A program made the translations under genes and the position numbers. The notes beneath the pieces were generated by a model, which did no database searches, was not told the DNA's origin, and was given only the letters and a program-made list of their open reading frames with translations. Shown here piece after piece: positions 25,255 to 53,450 of a stretch of DNA of 64,000 nt (within the stretch, counting starts at the first letter, position 1; each line of letters starts with the position of its first letter). The stretch is from Scylla paramamosain (lineage: Eukaryota > Arthropoda > Malacostraca > Decapoda > Portunidae), in contig NC_087180.1 in NCBI RefSeq assembly GCF_035594125.1, positions 12,759,115 to 12,823,114 on the forward strand. The letters are read 5' to 3'.

Positions 25255-25553
25255 TTTCAGGCTCCAATGGAAGACATTGGGATTTTCAGGTGTTTTCGTG
25301 ATTCTTGTTGTAATTTAAGAGACTAGTGGACGTTATCTGATTTCTAATGTATTTTCGTGCTTCAAGTGATAATTTAGCAGGGTATAGTAAACACTATGGG
25401 GATTTTCAAGGTTTATCTTGATTCTAGTAGTAGTTTAAAAAGTTTTATGCATTGTCGATGGGAAAACTTTCTTCAGAACTCTACTTATCATTTATGTGGC
25501 CTTTGAAAATGGTTCTTATGAGAGACTAAAGCTTTTCAAAATACGAGCACAGA
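25255..25553. mobile_element. Family 1 copy G with internal duplication
   Basis: The right end reads tgtggcctttgaaaatggtt, then tatgagagactaaagctttt. The left half carries three similar segments (gggattttcaggtg, tattttcgtgcttcaagtga, ggggattttcaaggttta), so the arm was duplicated. Confidence 0.45.
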
Positions 25554-25920
25554 CTAAGTTAATTTGCAAATCATACAAACACCGTGTAAATAATTAGATT
25601 AGAGACAAGTAACTGTTTGAGCTATAAAGAGAATGAGATACTCGGTGACTGATGGAAACTATTAAAGGTCAAAGAATCCCCTTGTGGCGAAATTGTGTTA
25701 AAAAAAAAGAAAGTGCTAAAAGGAGGACGCCATCGAGTTTTATGAGGAAAAAAATATCAAGGTTAATTTTTACGGCCTGGTCAGTGACTCTTCTTTGATA
25801 AGTGTTGAGAAGGGAGATAGGGAAAGATAAGTTTAAATTGTCATGATTTTCAAAAGGAGGAATAATAGAAGAGATAAACAGGAAACAATTAAGACCTTTT
25901 AAGAGGAAGAGGGTAAGCAG

Positions 25921-25921
<1 letters not shown>

Positions 25922-25992
<71 letters not shown>
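25922..25992. repeat. (GA)n microsatellite
   Basis: Pure GA array. Confidence 0.96.
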
Positions 25993-25993
<1 letters not shown>

Positions 25994-26223
25994 ATAATAG
26001 CACTGATAAAACTGTTAATTAATTTGATGGGAGAAAATGGTTAAGTTTTACATCAATACATTGTAAGCAAGTGAGTGAATGAGCGTGAGAAAGGGATTGC
26101 ATTACTTGGTATGTCGATCTGTTGGAAAAATTAAATAGTTAGCTGATTAGTAAAGTGACTAGACATTTATTGCTTAATTTATGGGCATAAAATGAAGTGA
26201 AAATGAAGTAGGATAGAAAAATT

Positions 26224-26226
<3 letters not shown>

Positions 26227-26278
<52 letters not shown>

Positions 26279-26622
26279 ATCGTAAAGGAAAGGCAACGTC
26301 ATGGAAGAAAGCAAGACGCCAAAACTAGGATGCAGTAGACCCACAGGGGAATCGAAGCATCCTGACCCAACTCTCACCATCACCACCACCACCACCACCA
26401 CCACCACTTCCACTTCCTTCACCTCCACCACTCCTCCTCGTTCCTTATCGGCAGGAGCATCTCATCTCTCATCTTTAGCACTACTATCATCATAATTTTT
26501 TTCTTGTTCTTGTTCTTCTTCTTGCTGTTCTTGTTTTTGTTGCTTTCTTCTTCGTCATCTTCTTCACCATCTTCTTTTTCATCATCATCATCATCATTTT
26601 CTTTTTTTCTTCTTTTCTGACC

Positions 26623-26672
<50 letters not shown>
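26227..26672. repeat. (GA)n, (CCA)n and (GA)n cluster
   Basis: GA array 26227-26270, CCA array about 26378-26407, CTT/CAT-rich stretch 26500-26610 and GA array 26628-26672. These are the last GA tracts before the CFAP410 gene. Confidence 0.94.
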
Positions 26673-27641
26673 AAGAGCAAAAGAAAGCAAAAGAAAACCA
26701 TCCAACACTAATAATATTCCCCCTTAAAAGTCAATCAGAAAGTGAAAAAGAGAAAAAGCCTAATACAACTTTCACGAGGTAATCCTCTTTCGGTAGCACA
26801 GATCCTCAGTGCATTAATGAAACTTCTAATTTCAATCCACTCAGTAAAACAAGTACGTACAAGGAGTCTGACAAGAAGCGATCTCAACCTCATCAAAATA
26901 TCTGGAGTACGGCTGGAGAGTGGAGGACTAGGAGTAGGAGGAGGAGTGGGCACGCATAAGAGGACTAGGAGAGCCGGTGGGTGTGAAAGTACCTGTCCAG
27001 CCGCACGTAACAGATCCCGCCCGTCCTCCGCCCACTAGCCTTCCACCCTCACCCCATCCTTCCCTTACTATTACTGATGGTGACTCGTAAACTTCCTTGT
27101 CAGTAAGTAATGTCGTGACAGGTTTTAACTGGGAGAAACGCTCGTAATCAGATTCCAAGTGAAGATGAAACGTGAGCTTTCGCTTGTTAGGGAAGATACA
27201 TTTTGAAAAGGAAGGTTAGAAAGTTAAGTTTTCCTCGTGTTTGACTTCCGCCGGCCACTGAATCTTTTTCTCATCTCATTTCCTGTTTCCTTTCCTGGTT
27301 CCTCTTGTTTTTTTACTTATTGTATCTTCACGTATTTTAAACTTTTTTACGTACCTCTTGTGTTTCCCCTTTTACTTTTTGTACCTTCTATGTTCCTCGT
27401 ATCTTATGATTTCCTTGTTTCTTCTCATGGTTTCTCTTATTTCATTCTTATGACTTCTCATCATCCTGTTTCTTTGTTTCCTCTTCTTCCTCTTATTCTA
27501 CTTTTCTTCACCTGAACGCAATACGGTATTCGCTTATCTATTTATTTATTCATCTGTACATTTATTATTAACCAGTGAAAACAACCAGCATACAAGAATT
27601 TCTTAAAGTTGCTCTAACTTTACTTTATCTTGACTTTCATC

Positions 27642-27743
27642 TCAAAATAACAGGTTTTTGGAAAAGAGGAGCGGTGTCTCAAAGGAAAAACATCACAAAA
27701 TAACAGGTTTTTGGAAAAGAGCGGTGTCGCAAAGGAAAAACAG
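27642..27743. repeat. Direct duplication of about 50 bp
   Basis: aaaataacaggtttttggaa, then aagag(gag)cggtgtc, then caaaggaaaaaca occurs twice in tandem (from 27643 and 27697). The copies differ by a 3-bp indel and one substitution, so the event is recent. Confidence 0.85.
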
Positions 27744-27769
27744 GAACTGAAGAAGGGTGTGTAAAGCAT

Positions 27770-28045
27770 GGGTGAGTAGGGGACATGGTCAGGCTTTGCT
27801 AGAGTGTGATGGGGAGAAATGGTATGCTTGGTTAGGATAATTTAGGGACGTATTCAGGCTTTATTAAGCTGTACTGGGTGTGGTCAGACTTGGACAGTGT
27901 GTGCTAGGGCGTGTTCAGGCTTGGATAGAGTATATTGGGGTGTGATCAGGCTTGGCTATATAGTGTGCGTTGTGGTGTTCAAGTTTGGATGGGATGTATT
28001 GGGGCATTGTCAAGCTTGAATAGGGTGTGTCGGGGTTGGCTAGGG
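27770..28045. repeat. Diverged minisatellite, unit about 32 bp
   Basis: About eight units resembling ttcaggcttggatagagtgt then attggggtgtg, starting near 27789, 27855, 27885, 27917, 27946, 27978 and 28010. The + strand is G/T-rich throughout. Confidence 0.7.
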
Positions 28046-29111
28046 TCCGTGAGGCGAACTCAGACAGCTCGGGTGCGTGGTAAAGTCTTAGTTACTCGTA
28101 TAATAGGATGGGTAGGGCTGGAATGTACTGTAGTCAGACTGCCTCGCCGTAGGTTGGGCAAAGGTTATGAATGAGTAGTAAGCCATTATTCTTCAGACGC
28201 GAGGGAGGGGGAAGGTTTAAGGGCTAGAATGAATTTTGTTGGAGAAAGTCTGTCATGACTTTTATCTACGGGTCATTTGTCTCCTTCGACGTTGCATTTT
28301 TTTTTCCTATTTATCATAGTAAAAAAAAATAATAATAACGTGATTTGTCTTAACTACGATCTCCCTTATTGTTATTTAGTCGTATATTTGGAGTATACAC
28401 AGATGTACATACGCTGTAACTTTCCTTTACATTTTTTTTTTTTCTATAACTGCACTTATATCTTCCTTTATTATATAGTAGTTCTCTCTAATGATGCAGG
28501 TAGGGTAGATTGGTGTAGTTAAATCAGACAGTCTAGTTGGGACCTGAATGATTGTTGTTGTTTGAAATTCACTTGCATGCACTGGTGTACGTGAGCGAAT
28601 GACTCCAGTGTTCCGTGCCGCGGCATACAACGTCATCAGGAATGATTCATAGGACACCACTGACTCTGGGCTTCCCTCGCGCCGTCTGATTCCTGAATGG
28701 CACTGTACAACCTTAAAACAAAATGTATCAAAATAATACACTACATAAAACATTTCAATAAATCATTAAAACACACACAAAAAAAAAAAAAAATCAACAG
28801 AAACAAAATTTTTCACACACACATTAACATTTATTTCATTAGCTAGCAGCATTTCAACATCGCAACGGACAAGAAAATTGAACTACCCGGATAACATAGC
28901 ATTATGTCACCTAGCTTAGATACGCCAGCTATTAGTCATATGCCCATATAGACAACACCAGGAACAAAAAGGCTAGAGGAGAATCGAAGGTTAGGACGTG
29001 GGAGAAACAGGACCGCCTTTTAGGGAGTATCAGGAGGGCGCAGGTAAACAGAGCAGTCAGGTGTGGCGGTGCTGGCAGCGGTGGTGTGTCTCTGGTGATC
29101 ATTTCCTCACG
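28046..29111 (+). promoter_or_regulatory. CFAP410 5' flank
   Basis: Contains the presumed promoter and 5' UTR of CFAP410. The last 110 bp before the ATG are richer in G (gtgtggcggtgctggcagcg). No TATA box at a convincing distance was seen. The transcription start cannot be placed from sequence. Confidence 0.3.
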
Positions 29112-43738
<14,627 letters not shown>

Positions 43739-45988
43739 GTGTGAGTGGAGCAGCCATCCTTTTTACTGGTGTGTGCTGCTGGCCTTCTTGGAGCTTGTGG
43801 GAGTGGTGAGTCATGTCTGTGCCTGGCAGCTGCTAAGGAAATTTATATAAAAACTGCTATGTTGCCTTTTGATTTATGGCATAAAAAGAGATGAATGGTA
43901 CTTAATTTTTGTTACTTTAGAAAATTTAAATACAGGTTGTATTACAATGCATTAGTTTATATTATTGAACTGCAATATGTGATGATATGTCCCCAGGCTA
44001 CAGAACTCCCATTTTACTCCCTTTTTTTACCCAAACGTAATATTCTTGCAAAGAATCTCATACACTAATTCCTATGGGATCTAACACCCTAACAAGAGAC
44101 TTGTAGAACAGCAGAATCTCTTCTAACTTGCATGAAGGATTTCCTCCGTGTGTAGAAAACTTGGTGATGTTAATGGTTTATGATTCTCTTGAAGCTTTAA
44201 CATTATGTTCTCGGATACTAGTACCTTAATAGATCTTTTTAAGTTAATATTAGATATTTGTTATTTTTCATTTAGTACATAGTTATGTTATTAACAGTAC
44301 AAGGTGTACACTAAATACCACTGACTGTTTTTTTTATAGTTAGTAGTTTACATGTTTTTGCAAAAATTGTTCAGATAAAGTAGGCAAGGCTGATGGGAAA
44401 ATATTTCTTAGATTCCTAGAAGTGACTGGTCAGAAAATACTATTTGCTGGGAATAATGTAATCTTTTGAGTGAAAAATTTAAAGTTTGAACATTTATTAC
44501 TTATATTTTCATGATTTTTTATTTCAAAATAGACAAATTTTAAATTTTAAACCCGCAGTGGTGTAGTATAAACAAGCAAAGCATTTTATGCATTCATGAG
44601 AGTTGTTGAATTCCAAGTAATTCAAGTATGACTGAGCTACACAAAGATAATTGAATACATTAGGAGAGTAAGCAGTAAGGAATGTTAGGACCACAAGATG
44701 CTATTTCAGTGAAAAATCAGGTTATGACAATGCCAGGCAATCATGCAAGAAATCATACGCTAAATCAAATGCAAGTGCAATCATTGATTATGGTGATATC
44801 TTAACAAAGTGATACATATATTGCCCATTGTGGCTTCTTCCACTGATGTGTGTTCATGTTCATCCTACTCTGTATCAGCAGTATAGTGGGAGGGAAGTCA
44901 AGCCTCCAATTTGGTGCATGCTTTCATTGAGTCAAGGACTGTGGACTGAAAGCCCATTCATTAATTTCCTTTGTAAGGAAATTGTTTTGATTCCATTTGT
45001 TTCATATTTTCAAATGGTGGCCATTCACTATACAGTGATGAGTCTCTTGTTTCACAGGTGGCTGCCAGTTTATCTGTCCCTGGCTGGATAGGTGGTTTGT
45101 TTTATTATTTTCCACACTGGTTGTGAGGATCATTGTTGACAAACTTACTCCATTTTTTTTTTTTTTCTCTCCAGCTACTTCCTTCAGGTCCTGTGCAATA
45201 GCATTGTCTCATGTTGGTCTTGGTCATCTGCATTTCTTTTCTTTTTTTCTAATTTAAAAAATTTAATTTAACTTATTTTTTTATTTCTAGATAACATTGA
45301 GGATGTAGCATCTTCCTATTATTTAGTGATTTCCACTGGAATTTTTGTCTTAATTTGTTATAAACATTTAACTGCATAATCATTGTTAATATATATTAAT
45401 TTTTAAATAGTAAATCAAAGAAAGGAAAGGTAAATGTTTTAGGTGACAAGCCAACAATACCAAAGGCTTCAGCAAGCAGAAATGGAAGGGTGTTCAGGTG
45501 GTGATGTGATAAGGACCATTCCTCATTTTTTTTATTTTGTACAAAGCCACAAGTAACCTCATCCAGAACTGGTTAAGGTTGCTTGAAAAATATTGAATTC
45601 TTGTAAACTTTCAGTGTTTTGTTGCCTACCAGATTTGTCAACATCCGGCCAATTGGAGATAAGAAATACTTTAATGAATGAGTGGTTTTAGCTTTAGTAA
45701 ATGTGCAATTTTAATTTATTTCTGTATGGCTCTAGGAATAAGATAAGACATTGTGTCTCTATACAGTGTCATGCTTTTATACTGAATTGTTATTTTTGAA
45801 ATTAATGCTTTTTAGTGAGTTTAGTTTATATCTGAGCCAGACTTTGCCAGTAATACATGTAATGTTCAGATGCCTCTACCACCAGCAGGAATTAAAAGGC
45901 TCAGGTTTGTGTGCTGAAGATGAACAGTGCAGGTACTGCATTGGTTGTCTTGTATCAAGATTAAAAGGTATATTCTATCTGACTGATT

Positions 45989-46024
<36 letters not shown>
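45989..46024. repeat. Poly(T) tract
   Basis: Homopolymer of about 35 T. It could be the tail of a minus-strand retroposon, but no body was recognised. Confidence 0.9.
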
Positions 46025-46027
<3 letters not shown>

Positions 46028-47743
46028 GTAGCCAATAGTTACTTTGATCTTGTCTATGCAGCTGTTTTATGTGGTTACTCTGTAGGTTGTATTGTTGTGC
46101 ACTCATAGCTAGAAAATTGTGGCACTTAATGTTTATTATTGCACTGTGTCGATTTAGATGATGATCATCTTGAAACCTAAGAGGAAATACTTTGATTTCA
46201 GAGTTCTCTGAGAATTATTAATAATGAATACCATTTGTGTTTTATGTATAGAAAACAAATTATTCTCCAAAGCATTATGTACGATTAAGCAAAAATAAAA
46301 TATAAGATATGTTTCCTAGAACACATCAACTTAAGGATTACTCTCACAAAGTCCATGTTATGGTTCATACACAATCTTAGATAATTCAGCTCCCTCTGTT
46401 AGTCCTGCATCTTGGCATTCATAAAGTAAAACAGATTGGAAGTTTTTGCAAGACATGTATTCATCTGCTGTTATATGAATCACATTAGCATCAATTCCTG
46501 AAGTAATATCTTAGTATTAATAGATGTAAATGCATATGATTAGTCAAGCTGTATCCATATCTGCAGTAAATGTGACCAAAGTTCTCTGTCTGAATGAGTA
46601 GGAAATCAAATCAATAAGTATATATACATAATAAAATTATTTTGTACTGAGTGTTTAGGTGTGGCTGCTGTGGGTATTCTCTTGCCCATTGCTCTGCCAC
46701 ATTAGTCTCAGTAGTCATCTTTCTGTCTGATAATTATCTACTGCTTCAAGTTCACTGAATACATGGCTGTCTTTAATAAAGATCAATATTTTGTTTCTTT
46801 GAGGACAATAGCAATGATTTTAGTGTATATACTGCAACACTTGACACTGGTGTTTTCTGACAATGGTAAGGTCATACAGTGACCAGCCATGGCTGCACAT
46901 CACAGCTTAGGTGGAGGCAGTCAACCAGTGTCACTTCTGGTCATCATCTGCAAATGAAAACTTCCCCTCCTGCATCTGCCACACATCCTCGTGTGCTTTG
47001 CAGTCATGAGAAAGAACTTATGATGGAAAAAAATTTATATTAGAAGAAAAGGCCAATAAAGAATCATTAATTGAAGGTAACAGTATTCTAAGATCATCTT
47101 AGGCATGGTGCAGGTAGATTTGGTACGACAGTGGAAAGCCGAACTCCTGAAGGGGCCACATTTAAATGCTCAGTACAAAATAGATTTACTATTGTACTGT
47201 ATAAGAATTGGAAGAAATGTATTCTAAATGAATGTTGAGAAGTGGAACTGTGTAATATTAGCAGCTTAATATTCACCATCTTCAGTACTTTTACTTTCTT
47301 TTCTGCCATTATTGTAACTATGGAACTTGTACTGTTATTGCAAATTAACTAAACAATTGAAGTTGATTTGGAACTGTGTATAGGTCTTCATGAGTAGAAG
47401 CTTCCTTGTGTGATGATAAATGTTATGTCTGCAACCGGTAGTGTTCAGGGGAGACCAAATATTATAGTGGAGTTGAGTTATGGGACCAGTCACACTAGAG
47501 CCCCTGAGGAGATGGTTATGGGCTGCTGTTGGGGTTATTATAACATGAGGGATGAGATTATTCATTTAATTAAATTTCTGTTTAAGTTGTCTCCCTGTGA
47601 CATTGTTTTTCATTGTCTGTCTTCATTACCATTTTTCCTTTGACTGTGCACCATATGATCCTTGATGTGTGGTGCTTTCTTGATTTCTATTAACTTGACT
47701 AAGGGCCTTAAAACTTGTGCTGAAATTATCTTACATTGCCTTC

Positions 47744-47748
<5 letters not shown>

Positions 47749-47834
<86 letters not shown>
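47749..47834. repeat. (AT)n microsatellite
   Basis: Pure AT array of about 43 units. Confidence 0.97.
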
Positions 47835-47836
<2 letters not shown>

Positions 47837-48309
47837 CACAATTACACAAAAGTATACTAATGGTTGACTGATATGATTTGAATAATCTTGACTTCTATTT
47901 TGTACTCAATGTGCTGATTTGCTTCTTGGTGAATGTTGTTTGTTTGTTTGTTTAGTGTTGCATTCTCAGAATTCAGTTTTGTGTGGTACAGTGATGATTT
48001 TTGTTTTGGCATTTGTAAGACACTGGCTGACTGAAGATATATTTGGAGGAGCTGTTGAGTTGATTTTTTTTTTTTTTTTTTTTTTGTAGTTTATCACAAA
48101 CCAATTATTAAAACATAATATAGATATGATATAACTCTGCTGTTTATAAGTAAGGGTTTATTGAAAACTATTGTTCCTATTTGATCAGTGACAAAATATT
48201 AATTGGTATTAGATAGCAATCGGAAATTATAATTTTTTATTGGCTACTACATGATTAGATATATAATGGTGATGTGCCAGTGATGTCCAGACTTTTATGA
48301 ATGTGCTTT

Positions 48310-48310
<1 letters not shown>

Positions 48311-48371
<61 letters not shown>
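48311..48371. repeat. (TG)n microsatellite
   Basis: Pure TG array. Confidence 0.96.
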
Positions 48372-48373
<2 letters not shown>

Positions 48374-48827
48374 AGCATAAGGAGATGTGGTAACTATTCA
48401 GTGAGTCAAGATATCATTTCCTTTACCTCACAAAAAAGGAGATGCTTCCTCACCTACTTTTAGCTTGCATTTTTTATATGGTACCTCTTACCTTGGCAAC
48501 CTCATGATTCCATGTCACTATAATGATGAACAAAGATTATATTAAAAAAAAAACATTATTTTATTTAGAATGCCAGAAATTACATAAAAGTGTTTAAAAA
48601 AAGATGAAGTTTCAAAATGCATCAAGGGGTGAATGTGTGTGAAAGGAAGATGTATCCAGTAAAGTATTTTGTTGGATTGTGATAAATTCTTAATTGCATA
48701 AAACTGTAATTTGATAAAATGTGCAAAAAAAATCTAGTAATTTATAAAAGTTTGATTATATTTATGCATCCTCTTGTTGTTTTGTGTGCCACCTCACTAG
48801 CTTGAGAGGAGGCCAGATATGTATAAG

Positions 48828-48828
<1 letters not shown>

Positions 48829-48890
<62 letters not shown>
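48829..48890. repeat. (ATT)n microsatellite
   Basis: Pure ATT array of about 20 units. Confidence 0.96.
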
Positions 48891-48893
<3 letters not shown>

Positions 48894-50367
48894 TGTTGTT
48901 ATCATACAGCTAATCTACCAAGGTCATCTGGATGTTGATTGTAACATTCTTTAGTGTTTCAAGGCTTGAGTTGCTTTGTGTTGTGAGGGTGGAGGCAAGA
49001 TGGCCACAGAGCCACACTGGGCCTTGGTGTCACCACTCTGGGGCAGCTCAGAAATGCTGGAATGCTTTGTCTTATCTGTAACCAGTTTGATTGATCTGTG
49101 ATTCATAGTTTAAGGGCTAGAAACTTAAATATATATTAGATGAGCATATGTATACTACAACTTAGCTAGTGAACAGCCACATCTTCAGAACTGTGTGCAT
49201 TGGCAGTGTAATAGAAGGGCTATTGTGCATTTTCAGTTTAGTTTACTTCATTTTTCCATTGAACAGTTATTTCCTCTCCTATCATCAATACAAGATGGTG
49301 GAATGTTCCACTCATATTTTGCTCCTGTATGCGTCAGAACATTGTGGTAATACTGTTAAAACTGCTGCCTGTTGTGTGAAGCAAGAAGCGATAAGGAGGC
49401 AGCCACGGCCTGAAGGTTGTTGTGATAGACTGACGTGTTAGGCATCAAAGGGAATGCAGGTCACACCACTCAAGTATTGGTAACACTAGTGACCATACTG
49501 CATCTGTGTAGGTTTGTGATTCTGTCTTTTACTTGCTACATCCTGGGTGGTTTGAGGCATGGACAAATAAGATTCATAACTTCTTTAGGATCTTATCTTA
49601 TTGAATACATAACTTATGTAATAATACTGATAGAAAATAATCACAAATAAAATTAATATAGATGATGTAAATATATTTCTATCCCAGTTTTTCTTCATGT
49701 GTCTTTATGACGATAGTTAATCATAGGAAGGAGAAAATACAGAAGCAAGTAGGGAGTTCCAGAGCGTGAATTACCAAAACTCTTGACCACAAGCTAGCAA
49801 GTAGTAACAGCTTGTTAAGACTAAATCACTAATGACTATTGGACTCTTAGACTTTGCTTCGGCGAGCCTAAAGAGCAATTGGAACAGGCACCTGCACGAA
49901 TGACTAACACGATGCCGATGAATTACTCTCGGTGTTCATTAGAATCGAGCACAGAGAGAGGTAAACTACTCCGGCGTTTCACTCGCCGTCTTCGAAGCTT
50001 GCAACCTGAACGTATTAGCAGAAGAAAGGTCAGCTAATCTATATGTACTTCAACTCCCTCAAACTTCAGTAGGTCACCGGGAAGCTGACGACAAATGACA
50101 GTCTTGAGTTGGGGTTTCATCTAATAACGGTAGGGAGTTTGGCCGTCTCCCACTGCGATGTTCCAAACTCTTTGGAACAGATTATTCTCGAATGATTCTG
50201 AGACACACGGGATGGTCATTATGGCTTTAGTGTTTTGCTGCTTTTTTTTTTTTCTACAGCAGCCTCTTCTGCAGCGGTGGAGGGTGGGTGGACTCTGTTC
50301 AACTGCATAAAGATTCCTGGCTTCTGTGTGCTTTCTTTCTCCTTTTAAAAATAACTGCATTTATCCT

Positions 50368-50454
50368 CTAACACTTTTATTGCCGGTGCTGCAAATTCCA
50401 TTTGATTAGTTTCTTCCACAAATTCACTCCGCTACGAGAAGTGCCAAGGGTTAA
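50368..50454. mobile_element. Possible short TTAA/CCCTT-type MITE relic
   Basis: Left ctaacacttttattgcc and right gtgccaagggttaag resemble the ends of the 17588-17794 element, with only about 80 bp between them. Probably an internally deleted relative. Confidence 0.3.
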
Positions 50455-51352
50455 GTGCACGTGTTCCTAGCATAATCACAGAGAAAAAACATGCTGGCAA
50501 AATGATCGGTCATAGTAATTATGGTAATGTAAGTAATCTTGGGAAAACTTTCCAAGAAAACATTGGTGGACTTTCATATGTAAATTTACACATTAGCTTT
50601 TACAAGAGGATAATCTTAGAGACTGAGCAGGTGAGTCTTGCGTTAGGCCTACGAGTAAACTGCTACCGCTGGTTGGGGTCTTAATTGCCTTAACACAGTT
50701 GGACAATTGAAGGTAAGATGGTGTTGTTTTATGCAAAGTAGAAAGTAGCAGCTGCGGCATACGTTTGTGAGGTGAAAAGCGAACCATATGATGTAAGTAA
50801 CAGGTGTTTGTTTCCATACACAGCTTCCCTAGTCGCAGTGAAAGCTGGTAGTGCACTGCCACGGTAGAAAGTGTGCAGTCACCAACCAACGCTGAGAGCG
50901 CCAGCCAGCGGGGAACCTGCTGTGGAGTCAGTAGTCGCCTGGACGTTGGGGAGGAAAGGTTAGTTGTTCGTGTGCGGGATCCTTCAGTGACCACGCTGTT
51001 TCCTGTCATTACGAGGCAGCACCAGGAATCAGTTATCCGTATCTCTGTACGATAGTTCTTCATGTGCCTTATAATGCACACTGCTGCAGGAGACGCCAGG
51101 ACACGTGACCAACACTAGCTTCCCACCGCAGGACACTAACGGCACGCGGGAACCACCTGCTTCACCGCCTCCCTCACGAGCTGCGGTGGTGGAAACACGA
51201 GGAAAAAGCAGTGAACGAGTGTCACTGTGAAAGCCATATGCATTAGTTTGTCAGGCGCCCCCCGTCACCTCGAGGTACTCCGCAAGTGGTGACCCGCATC
51301 GCTGTAACATCACAGCCCCGCCCGCCGCACTTCGGACAACCCTTAGACAGCC

Positions 51353-51445
51353 ATGGACGTCAGGTGCCCCAGCTTGTTCGGCAGGGACAATAAAGTGATA
51401 GGGTGGATGCGGCATGTCCTCACCGCGATCTCCGTCTTCCAGTTC
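51353..51445 (+). CDS. Candidate first coding exon, unidentified protein
   Basis: An ATG in near-ideal Kozak context (cagccATGG) opens 31 codons (MDVRCPSLFGRDNKVIGW, then MRHVLTAISVFQF). They end in phase 0 exactly at a consensus gtgagt donor. The C-terminal part is hydrophobic, as in the start of a transmembrane helix. The upstream DNA (51100-51350) is GC-rich and CpG-containing, with an acceptor-like cccaccgcag at 51122-51131, so it may be 5' UTR with its own intron. No downstream exon could be linked with confidence, and the gene may extend past the window. The family is not recognised. Confidence 0.4.
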
Positions 51446-51469
51446 GTGAGTAGATGCAGTGCTTACTTA

Positions 51470-51470
51470 A

Positions 51471-51501
<31 letters not shown>

Positions 51502-51804
51502 CTTATTGTGATCCATCATTTAATAATTTTGTTCAGTTTCCTTAAAAAAAAGTTTTTCAGAATACGACATATTAATGTAATACGTATATTCAACTCATCT
51601 ATTCACAGTCAGTAAAACTTGAGAAATTTTTCTCATCTCTTTAGTTTTACCGTGCCCTCGTGAATATAGGTAACATTATTGTGGTATATTAATTTGCCAT
51701 TATTTTCATTGATTTTTCTTTTCCTTCTGTATTCATATAGGATGATCATTGTGTGTGTGTGTGTGTGTGTGTGGAGGAAAGTAATGTATTTTTTATTGGA
51801 AGAA

Positions 51805-51890
<86 letters not shown>

Positions 51891-51964
51891 GGACGTATGC
51901 AGAATTGAAATGTTACAGTTTTCTTGTATGAAAAACACGCATGCTGAATTGACTGATAACTTTC

Positions 51965-52043
<79 letters not shown>
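51470..52043. repeat. (TG)n and two (AT)n arrays
   Basis: TG arrays 51471-51498 and 51750-51772, AT arrays 51808-51886 and 51968-52043. They begin 25 bp after the candidate exon's donor. Confidence 0.95.
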
Positions 52044-52045
<2 letters not shown>

Positions 52046-53019
52046 ATTATTGGTCAGATAACATTAAATAAAAAAAAAGAGGGGAAAAAAGGCACGTATG
52101 CATTATTCAACTGTCAGATGAACGTCCTTTATTTACATAAAAAATGATAATTCCATCACCTTACTCGTATAGAAAAAAAAAAAATCACCACCACCACTAC
52201 CATGAACTCTCCGCCCCTACCAGCCCAATCACCACCACCATTACCTCTTCCACCATTATCTCCACCATCACCACCACCTCACCCTTACCATCACCACCGC
52301 GAGCACGTCATCCCATCATCACCTTCTACCATTACCATCACCACCATCACCACCGCTGTCGTTACTGTCAGGCATTATTGTAGGAAGGCACGCGAGTCTA
52401 CATCGTTAGAAGCAATTGAGGTGTTTCATGACCGTTTCGAAGCATGTCTGGACCACACTAGTTAAAGAAGCAGATAAAAAAAACGACTTAATTAACGAGC
52501 AACACACACACACACACACACAGAGAAGGGTCACTGGAAGAACGTGAGCCGCGCAGCGATATATGGAGCAAGATTTTAAACTCGTGTTGACTTGACGTGT
52601 GCATCGAGTGGTCGGTAATGAACAAATGCGTCATCATCATGTATACAGAGTAGGATCCAGTCAAACACGCCTGCTCGTCACCCCCTGCAACCCAGTTCTC
52701 GCGTCGCACCTGCCAGACGTATGTGTGTATATATATGTGTGTGCATGTGTCAAGTCGACCTTAAACTTCACCTTCCTTGTCTGCACGTTTGAACATTAAA
52801 CATATAATATTAATATGAGCAGTCATAGTTGCTATTGTCATATAACATAGTAGCAAGAGTCCACTAGATGACAGCACAATGACCCCGCAAGCAGGTGGAT
52901 CGGGGTTTCACGAACTTTAAATGGACGAGATAATGTTGAACAATTCGTCCGTACTGACCTTTAGAAGAGGGTCTGAACGTGTATGCGGGTTTGGTGTTGG
53001 TGGACAAAGGAGGGAGGGG

Positions 53020-53450
53020 GGGTGCATTTTGAAACGTCAGGGTGTCTTGACCATCATTAATAAATAGGCAGTCGTGGAAGTTACGGGCGTTTCCAAGGGT
53101 GTTATGAGGCTACTGACAGTTTAACAAGTGTTCGTTATTCGTAAACTACTTTTAACAGGTTATGGTGGGAGTCATTTGTGGTTTCCAAAGGTCTGTTCAT
53201 TATTCAAGTGATAGTTTAACAAGGATTCTACACAATTAATGGTCAGTAAATGAATAAATTAAAATCCATGAGAACCCAGCTACTTCTCTTCGTGGTCTTC
53301 ATGAATAGTCATAATGAGAGAGTGTTTAAGAATGCGGTACACAGGTTCTGTCTTAACATCCTTGGGAACCTGACTAATTTTACCTATGTGGCTCCTGCAA
53401 ATAGTCCTAATGAGAGAGGAAGACATTTCAGAATACGGAGCCTGATTCCC
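53020..53450. mobile_element. Family 1, two adjoining diverged copies
   Basis: Contains ttccaagggtgttatgaggc and ttcattattcaagtgatag arms. It then has two right-terminus-like segments: aatagtcataatgagagagt (about 53303) and tcctaatgagagaggaagac followed by atttcagaatacgg (about 53406-53440). Confidence 0.4.

Larger units (their letters stand above)
43739..51352. other. CFAP410 3' flank and intergenic DNA
   Basis: AT-rich, with no supportable coding exon. Candidate poly(A) signals for CFAP410 are ATTAAA at 45891-45896 and AATAAA at 46294-46299. Neither is close to the stop codon, so the 3' UTR length is open. An exon-like end (gagactgagcag|gtgagt) lies at 50631. Confidence 0.4.

Noticed and set aside
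44828..45091. 87-residue frame downstream of CFAP410
   Set aside because: Composition is that of 3' UTR or intergenic AT-rich DNA, and no splice borders or motif were seen.
45989..46024. Poly(T) as evidence of a minus-strand processed pseudogene
   Set aside because: No protein-like frame or element body was found next to it on the minus strand.
49169..49650. Two overlapping frames of 90 and 71 residues
   Set aside because: AT-rich intergenic sequence with no conserved motif. Their length is expected by chance in a window of this size.
50593..51081. 162-residue minus-strand frame next to the candidate exon
   Set aside because: No signal peptide, domain or plausible codon pattern. It probably lies opposite the 5' UTR of the + strand candidate.
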